From Armatimonadota bacterium (GTDB taxonomy: Bacteria; Armatimonadota; Armatimonadia; Armatimonadales; Armatimonadaceae), in NCBI GenBank assembly GCA_014381035.1, contig JACMIS010000889.1, forward strand, positions 1 to 19,864: a stretch of DNA of 19,864 nt. Direction: 5' to 3'. Below the pieces are notes generated by a model. It was not told where the DNA came from. It did no database searches and worked only from the letters and a program-made list of their open reading frames with translations. Made by a program: the position numbers and the translations under genes. Below, in pieces: positions 15,149 through 19,864 of this stretch (the stretch's first letter is position 1; the number at the start of each line of letters is the position of its first letter).

Positions 15149-16102
15149 TTAACTGGTGGGAAGTGCTGTCCCGCCGAAGTAGCGAATCAGTATCAGTGTC
15201 AGAGTGACGGTGACTATAGAAAGCAATGTGGTCGCGAAAACACAGTCAGCGGCGAGTTCGACATCACCGTTCTGCTCGTGCGCCAGGAGTAATGTGTTGA
15301 CAGCGGACGGTGCAGACGCCGCAAGCACGAGCACGGCACCGGGCCAGGGCCAGAGTCCGAGCAGGAGGGTTATTGCCGCCGTCGCGGCGGGGAGCAGGAT
15401 GAGTTTTGCCAGTGCAGTTGGTGCGATGGCTCGCCATCGAATCGCCCGGCTTGTTTTTCGAGTCGCCAACTGTGAGCCGAGATTGAATAGCGAAAGCGGG
15501 ACCAGACCATCCGCGATGGTGTGAAGTGTGTACAGCGCGAACGGTGGCAGTTGCCAGTGCATACTCCGCAGGAGAAGCGCAATACCGAGGCAGTACACCA
15601 TCGGCAGTTTGAAGTAGCCCCAGATCGCAGACTTGCCCTTGCCCGTCACCGCCGCCATCACCGCGTAACCGATGCCCCACAGCGACAGGTTCGCGACCAT
15701 CACCACGAGTGCCTGCACCGCGCCACCCCCTTTGCCGAACGCCCGCTCGACCACCGGGATCCCGAAGTTCCCGGCATTGAAAACCACCGATGCCAGCAGC
15801 ACTACGGACAACGTTTCCGGGGGAACGCGCCGCGCCTTCATCACCAGATAAAGCGGGATCGCTAGCGCGAACTGCGCGAGAAGCACGGCGAGTGCGATTT
15901 TGCCCATCTCCCCCCACGAGAGCGAGGATTCATACACGCGCACCAGCAAGAACGCGGGGACGAACCCGTACACCTGAATGCGCGACAGGGTTCTGTTGTC
16001 GAGTGGCTGGAAGCGTTGTACCACCGCCCCCAATCCGACCAGAATCAGAACCGGCAGCAGAATATTGGTCAGGATGAAGACGGACTCGGCGAAAAAGGTC
16101 AC
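15149..16102 (-). CDS. AEC-family (auxin efflux carrier-like) transporter
   Basis: This protein of about 317 residues has around ten hydrophobic segments. The start FILTNILLPVLILVGLGAVV, the segment VVLLASVVFNAGNFGIPVVE and the C-terminal ASAPSAVNTLLLAHEQNGD are characteristic of bacterial AEC transporters (inner-membrane carriers of malate and other organic anions). Substrate is unknown. GTG at 16102 is preferred because it begins just before the first helix, as in relatives. An in-frame GTG at 16153 would add 17 residues and place the start 18 bp from the divergent ATPase gene, inside its promoter. No Shine-Dalgarno sequence supports either. The gene converges on the sorted-protein gene across the terminator. 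Confidence 0.85.
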   Translation of the reverse strand: MTFFAESVFILTNILLPVLILVGLGAVVQRFQPLDNRTLSRIQVYGFVPAFLLVRVYESSLSWGEMGKIALAVLLAQFALAIPLYLVMKARRVPPETLSVVLLASVVFNAGNFGIPVVERAFGKGGGAVQALVVMVANLSLWGIGYAVMAAVTGKGKSAIWGYFKLPMVYCLGIALLLRSMHWQLPPFALYTLHTIADGLVPLSLFNLGSQLATRKTSRAIRWRAIAPTALAKLILLPAATAAITLLLGLWPWPGAVLVLAASAPSAVNTLLLAHEQNGDVELAADCVFATTLLSIVTVTLTLILIRYFGGTALPTS

Positions 16103-16155
16103 TGGGTATGGTACCGCGCCTCCGAACCTGTTGCCGGACGAAACCGCGTTCACGA

Positions 16156-16161
16156 TACAAT
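16156..16161 (+). promoter_or_regulatory. -10 box TACAAT, probable leaderless promoter of the ATPase/RloB operon
   Basis: TACAAT ends 10 nt before ATG 16172, with no Shine-Dalgarno sequence. TTGCCG at 16131-16136 is a poor -35 with a long 19-nt spacer. The same hexamer precedes hemQ. Confidence 0.45.
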
Positions 16162-16171
16162 ACCGGCAGTC

Positions 16172-17539
16172 ATGCTATTACAATTCACCGTCGGCAATTA
16201 CCGTTCGTTTCGTGAAAAAACGACGTTCAGCCTCGTCGCAGAACCGCAAGAACTCGGGCACGAAAACACGCTCCTCGACGCACAAAAAGCGGCGGGCGTG
16301 AAAGTGCTATCGCTCGGTGCTCTCTACGGCGCGAATGCTTCCGGCAAGTCGAATCTGTTGAAGGCAATCCAGACCCTCCGCGAATTGGTAACGAAAGGCG
16401 TTGCACCCGACGAACTGATTCCCGTTGATCGTTTTTTACTCGGTGACCGGTCCGCGATGCATCGAGATCCCACATTTTTTGAGATCCATTTCATCGTCAG
16501 TGAGGAGATGTACTGCTACGGTTTGGAGTGCGACGACCGCTATATTCGCCGCGAATGGCTCCGATATACCATGGAAGATAAGCCTCTTTTTGATCGCTAC
16601 ATGGGTGTGAGTGGGAAAGCAATTATAGAGAATTATGAAGAACTAACGAACCGTAGCGAGACGAAAGCGGAACGTCTGCAATTTGTCGCGGAGGGAACGC
16701 GCCCAAACCAACCTTTTCTCACACAGGCAAACGAGCAAAATGTACAGGGAGTCCAGGAAATAATCAATTGGTTTCGCTTCCTGTTAGAGATTTTCGACCC
16801 AGGTTCGTCTCTCAGACCCCACATGAGGGGAAGGTTGTCTACGCCGATGGAAGACTTCGACCAACTGGGGATATTCTTGAACAGAATTGACACAGGAATA
16901 TCGAAAGTGGAAACCTATTTCACAGACTTTGACTTAGATCAACTGCCTGCTCATGTCAGGCATGCGGTGGAAGGGTTCTTCTTGAGACAAGATGCGTTCG
17001 TAATGGATGTCCCACTGGATGGTGAAAATATCACCTTGTCAAAAGACGCAACAGGAAAAATTGCACGCCAACATATTCGTGCGAGACACTCTGACGGTAC
17101 TAACGATGGCATCTTATTGGATTGGTCGAACGAATCCGATGGAACGCAACGCACCACTGAATTGTGGCAAATGATTTTCACTGGAATTAGCCCTGATCGA
17201 GTTCTGTTGATCGATGAATTGGATCGTTCATTGCATCCTGAATTAACACGAGCACTTATTCAGGCATGGCGACAGTCCGCACCGGCTGGCAACCAGTTAA
17301 TTTTCACTACACACAACGACAACTTCCTGGAGGATGATCTGCTCCGCCGCGACGAAGTCTGGTTCGTGTCGAAGGACAAAACGGGAGCGTCGCGCATGGT
17401 TTCGGAAACGCAGTTCAAGCCGGTGGAGGGCGTGACGCGGCAACGGGCTTATCTGGATGGCATGTATGGAGGGACGCCGCGTATTCCGAGTCGCGGGTTC
17501 TATTCCGTGTCGCGCGATTCGCAAGAGGCGGACAAGTAG
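16172..17539 (+). CDS. AAA family ATPase (AAA_21 / AbiLi-like), probable anti-phage component
   Basis: This is a 455-residue, OLD/SMC-type AAA ATPase. The N-terminus LLQFTVGNYRSFREKTTFSL is typical of the group. Walker A is GANASGKSN (Gly53-Asn61, Lys59, Ser60). A signature-like SDGTQRT lies at about 322-328. Walker B is VLLIDELD (Asp348, Glu349), followed by LHPELTRALIQAW and the switch segment IFTTHNDNFLE. Such ATPases form two-gene defence systems with nuclease-like partners. Here the partner is an RloB-like protein 1 base downstream, the combination described for AbiL. The frame extends upstream to 16016, but the family begins at ATG 16172, behind a TACAAT box. Base composition is mosaic: both ends are GC-rich (34/60 at 16321-16380; 37/60 at 17401-17460) and the middle is AT-rich (25/60 at 16621-16680; 23/60 at 17161-17220). 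Confidence 0.85.
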   Translation: MLLQFTVGNYRSFREKTTFSLVAEPQELGHENTLLDAQKAAGVKVLSLGALYGANASGKSNLLKAIQTLRELVTKGVAPDELIPVDRFLLGDRSAMHRDPTFFEIHFIVSEEMYCYGLECDDRYIRREWLRYTMEDKPLFDRYMGVSGKAIIENYEELTNRSETKAERLQFVAEGTRPNQPFLTQANEQNVQGVQEIINWFRFLLEIFDPGSSLRPHMRGRLSTPMEDFDQLGIFLNRIDTGISKVETYFTDFDLDQLPAHVRHAVEGFFLRQDAFVMDVPLDGENITLSKDATGKIARQHIRARHSDGTNDGILLDWSNESDGTQRTTELWQMIFTGISPDRVLLIDELDRSLHPELTRALIQAWRQSAPAGNQLIFTTHNDNFLEDDLLRRDEVWFVSKDKTGASRMVSETQFKPVEGVTRQRAYLDGMYGGTPRIPSRGFYSVSRDSQEADK

Positions 17540-17540
17540 A

Positions 17541-18140
17541 GTGGCACTGCTCCCGCGAAACTTTCAACAGTTACAGTCACGACAGACACTGGTTTACGTT
17601 TCTGTCGAGGGGGCGAAGCGTGAGAGACTGTACTTTGAAGCCGTATCCGCGCTGGTCAGTGTGGACACGGAACGGTCGGTAAGGCTGGAGATAGATTCAC
17701 CGCCATCGGGCGAATCTTCACCGGAGGCGGTTCTCAACCGGGCGAAAGCGTTCCGGCGACTGCACTCTTACACCGACCCGTACCGGGCATGGCTCGTGAT
17801 GGACATGGACCGGCAACACGTCCCGCAATTCGAGACGTTGCGAAGCGAGATAGATTCGCTCGGCTTCGAGTTGGGGTTGAGCAATCCGTGCTTCGAGTTG
17901 TGGCTGTGGTTGCACGAAAACGACGCGGACGTTGCCTTGACCGATGCTAAGTCATTGAAGAGCGTGCTGGCTTTCGATATGAATGAGTGGAACAAAGACC
18001 CGAAAGCTGATCGGATACGGGAAGCGGTTCGTCGGGCGGAAGCGTTACCAGGAAGTGCGACGGAACCGTTTCCCGCGAATCCCGGCACGCAGTTGGGCGC
18101 ACTGTTTCGGCATTTAGGTTTTGGCACGGTTACGGTTTAG
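17541..18140 (+). CDS. RloB-like protein (AbiLii-like), TOPRIM-type putative nuclease
   Basis: This is a 199-residue protein. The RloB pattern is complete: VSVEGAKRERLYFEAV with Glu23 and Glu28, then VMDMDRQ with Asp88 and Asp90, then SNPCFELWLWLH (114-125), and a C-terminal NPGTQLGALFRHLG. An N-terminal EG...E followed by a DxD fits a TOPRIM-like metal site, which suggests nuclease activity (inference). Pfam's RloB family includes AbiLii, the partner of the AbiLi ATPase in a lactococcal abortive-infection system. GTG 17541 is chosen because it lies 1 base after the ATPase stop and gives a family-length protein; the frame is open further upstream only inside the ATPase gene. The 3' end overlaps the convergent modB by 11 bases. 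Confidence 0.85.
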   Translation: MALLPRNFQQLQSRQTLVYVSVEGAKRERLYFEAVSALVSVDTERSVRLEIDSPPSGESSPEAVLNRAKAFRRLHSYTDPYRAWLVMDMDRQHVPQFETLRSEIDSLGFELGLSNPCFELWLWLHENDADVALTDAKSLKSVLAFDMNEWNKDPKADRIREAVRRAEALPGSATEPFPANPGTQLGALFRHLGFGTVTV

Positions 18141-18810
18141 CGTCGCCACGTGCTGTTGCGATCCGTCCAGCGAATTGGTTGGCGATCAACAGCAGAACGA
18201 ACGAAACGGCGACGGCGAGTAGGGCGAGTTTACCCGCCTCGGTGTCGTCGCCGCGCTCGATGGCGGCGTACAGTGCGAGGGGGAGGGTTTCCGTTTCGCT
18301 GGGGATGCTTCCGGCAATCAGGAGCGTTGCACCGAACTCGCTGAACGCGCGGGCGAACCCGAGCACGGTTCCGGCAAAGATGCTACGGTAGGCGAGCGGA
18401 AACAGTATCCGGTGGAACGTTTGCCATTCGGTCGCTCCCTCGGTGCGGGCGGAATCAGTCAGGTCGCGATCCGTACTGGAAAGACCGGCTTCCACCGTGC
18501 GAATGATCAGCGGCAACGCGACCACGGCGGACGCGACGGCGGCTCCCTGCCAGGTGAACAGTATCTGAAGGTGTAGCGTATCGTTCAACCATCGCCCCCA
18601 CGCCGAACCGCGCCCGAAAAGCAGGAGCAACCCGACCCCGACCGCGGACGGTGGCAAGACGAGCGGCAACGTCAACAGCGTTTCGATCAGCGTCCGCCAA
18701 AAACCGGGGCGCGACCGCGACAACCGGTACGCACAGAAGATCCCGAACGGCAACGCGAAAACAAGGGCGACCGTGGCGACGCGCAGGGAAAGGAAGAGCG
18801 GGGATAGCAT
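18130..18810 (-). CDS. modB: Molybdate ABC transporter permease
   Basis: This 226-residue inner-membrane permease forms the channel for molybdate (or tungstate) import with ModA and ModC. Motifs: LPLVLPPSAVGVGLLLLFGRGS near residues 49-70, the cytoplasmic EAA loop EGATEWQTFHRILFPLA that docks the ATPase, and AFSEFGATLLIAGSIPSETETLPLALY, which is highly characteristic of ModB. About five to six helices are predicted. No modA or modC is present: upstream is the HNH nuclease gene and downstream the convergent RloB gene. The ATG at 18810 lacks a Shine-Dalgarno sequence. Its GC-rich composition matches the chromosome, unlike the AT-rich parts of both neighbours. Confidence 0.9.
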   Translation of the reverse strand: MLSPLFLSLRVATVALVFALPFGIFCAYRLSRSRPGFWRTLIETLLTLPLVLPPSAVGVGLLLLFGRGSAWGRWLNDTLHLQILFTWQGAAVASAVVALPLIIRTVEAGLSSTDRDLTDSARTEGATEWQTFHRILFPLAYRSIFAGTVLGFARAFSEFGATLLIAGSIPSETETLPLALYAAIERGDDTEAGKLALLAVAVSFVLLLIANQFAGRIATARGDAKP

Positions 18811-18834
18811 GGTCGATGGAGGGTGTACCGGGTA

Positions 18835-18840
18835 ATTCTA
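18835..18840 (-). promoter_or_regulatory. Candidate -10 (TAGAAT) of modB
   Basis: On the minus strand TAGAAT lies 24 nt before the modB ATG, giving a leader of about 17-18 nt. No clear -35 and no ModE-type palindrome were recognised. Confidence 0.35.
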
Positions 18841-18866
18841 TCAGAAGCGTATCGCATGAATCGCTT

Positions 18867-18895
18867 CGTTAAAATAAGTTGACCATTGAATCAAC
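18867..18895 (-). terminator. Possible weak terminator of the HNH gene
   Basis: Read on the minus strand, GTTGA (18895-18891) pairs with TCAAC (18882-18878) around an 8-nt loop and is followed by TTATTTT. The stem is only 5 bp, so termination would be weak. Confidence 0.3.
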
Positions 18896-18916
18896 GAGCT
18901 TATGACGGAAACGAAA

Positions 18917-19864
18917 TCAAATACCTGCCCATGCTCGATGCATCGCGAGTGCTTGCATGTCTGGGTGTAGTGCGCGATTATCTGGCAAATGCAGGCTACT
19001 TCCGCTTAATGTAGAGTATTTTGTTTTCTGTAAATGATTTTTAAGCACCACCGTCATTGTGTCAGAATCAACTGCGATCTGACCGAGATCAAATAGGGTA
19101 TGTACATCGGCACGTAAAAGAAGACCGTTTGACACAACAGAAGTTTGAATACCCCGGTACGGTAGTATGTGACCCGCTTCGAGAGCGTCTATTGCATCAA
19201 ATTGGGTGATTGCGCAACGACCTGAGTATGCTTGAATTAATGACTGTCTAAATGCAGGCTGACCTCTGCGTCTTAAAATCGCTGCAACAACTTTTTCTCT
19301 GGAATCGGCAAGATTGGTTGGATCAAACACATTAGCGAGATTTAGTGCGATTTCAGTTTCAGTAAGTAACTGGGTAAGGTCATCAGGTGTAGCGGTCAGA
19401 TAGGGGGTAACTGTTTCCCTTATATGAAGCGGTAGAGGTGAGTCTCCCTCAAACAAAAAATACCCATTAGTCCATCGGACAGGTAGGGCTATGCCCAAGA
19501 TGCGGTAACGTGGTCCTGGCTTGCCTTTAGGTTGAATGAATACACCAACGGGCACCTGGTCTTGAATACAGTTCATTAACCCTACATTTGTATATTCAAT
19601 ATCGCGAAGATCAGGATTGTCATTCTCTTGAAAATACAGATAACTCCAGGTTCCATCCGCACGAAAGATGGGGGATTTGTCAGGGTAGGGACCTACTAGT
19701 GACTGACGAATGCTGATCGCGTATTTCGACCAGGATGGCTTATAGATACCCTTTGCCTTAGTTGCCAACAGAGTATAGTCTTCCAACGGTTGTGGCCAGG
19801 TGACTTCTTCGCCTGCCCGGTCGGAAAACCACTTCAAGGCGAGCTGATGGCGTTCAGAAAGGTG
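18917..19864 (-). CDS. HNH endonuclease, restriction-like (5' end outside window)
   Basis: 315 residues are visible. The frame stays open to the window edge, reading HLSERHQLALKWFSDRAGEE, a typical beginning for this family, so the true start is only just beyond 19864; the TTG at 19837 is internal. The C-terminal HNH_2-type nuclease has SGRCAITQFD, EAGHILPYRG and SNGLLLRADVHTLFDLG, giving the H...N...H catalytic set. The N-terminal half (KGIYKPSWSKYAISI, PVGVFIQPKGKPGPRYRILG) resembles the PUA/SRA-like readers seen in modification-dependent HNH enzymes; that assignment is tentative. It probably cuts foreign or modified DNA. Composition is AT-rich (27/60 at 19261-19320; 20/60 at 19561-19620) against a GC-rich neighbourhood, suggesting horizontal acquisition. 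Confidence 0.8.
   Translation of the reverse strand, partial: HLSERHQLALKWFSDRAGEEVTWPQPLEDYTLLATKAKGIYKPSWSKYAISIRQSLVGPYPDKSPIFRADGTWSYLYFQENDNPDLRDIEYTNVGLMNCIQDQVPVGVFIQPKGKPGPRYRILGIALPVRWTNGYFLFEGDSPLPLHIRETVTPYLTATPDDLTQLLTETEIALNLANVFDPTNLADSREKVVAAILRRRGQPAFRQSLIQAYSGRCAITQFDAIDALEAGHILPYRGIQTSVVSNGLLLRADVHTLFDLGQIAVDSDTMTVVLKNHLQKTKYSTLSGSSLHLPDNRALHPDMQALAMHRAWAGI

Noticed and set aside
18901..18969. Short + strand frame encoding a 22-residue, four-cysteine peptide
   Set aside because: It overlaps the end of the HNH gene on the other strand, has no Shine-Dalgarno sequence and no recognisable relatives.

Overview
The window comes from a bacterial chromosome with roughly 55-60% GC in most genes. 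No rRNA or marker gene is present. The best guess is Armatimonadota or a related lineage. The reasons are a pseudopilin of the DUF1559/H-X9-DG type, two proteins with a PEP-CTERM-like sorting tail (VPE-x-NT, one hydrophobic helix, RRRK), a HemQ-type coproheme decarboxylase, and several TANNNT -10 boxes placed 7-12 nt before an ATG with no Shine-Dalgarno sequence, which suggests leaderless mRNAs. The lineage is an inference.

Layout. 1-6773 (+): the end of a pseudopilin gene, an SsuA/NMT1-type solute-binding lipoprotein, a PfkB-family sugar kinase, a GH35 beta-galactosidase and an APH-type phosphotransferase. 6767-8715 (-): an EamA/DMT exporter and a DUF4394 protein with a sorting tail. 8952-10439 (+): a PBP4-type D-Ala-D-Ala carboxypeptidase. 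10442-11782: a small membrane protein divergent from a TetR regulator, with two 12-bp palindromes between them. 11822-14065 (-): a tight four-gene run, hemQ, a [2Fe-2S] ferredoxin, a NIL-domain protein and an NupQ-like ABC permease. 14329-15090 (+): a second sorting-tail protein, preceded by three 11-bp-spaced TTAAC repeats resembling a Pho box and followed by a clear terminator. 15149-16102 (-): an AEC-family transporter. 16172-18140 (+): an AAA ATPase and an RloB-like protein, an AbiL-like anti-phage pair. 18130-18810 (-): modB without modA or modC. 18917-19864 (-): an AT-rich HNH endonuclease gene cut by the window end.

How it fits together. The left part is carbohydrate uptake and metabolism. 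The middle is heme/iron-sulfur metabolism and cell envelope. The right end looks like a small defence island: the ATPase/RloB pair and the HNH nuclease have AT-rich segments that contrast with the housekeeping genes around and between them. Three ABC-transporter parts (binding protein at 718, permease at 11822, ModB at 18130) have no partner genes nearby, so their transporters are probably assembled from dispersed loci.

The items most worth following up are the AbiL-like pair with its composition mosaic, the 11-bp repeat box before the second sorted protein, the paired TetR operators, the hemQ-ferredoxin-NIL gene run and the leaderless promoter architecture. No CRISPR array, tRNA, rRNA or insertion sequence was recognised. 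No gene-free stretch exceeds 300 bases.
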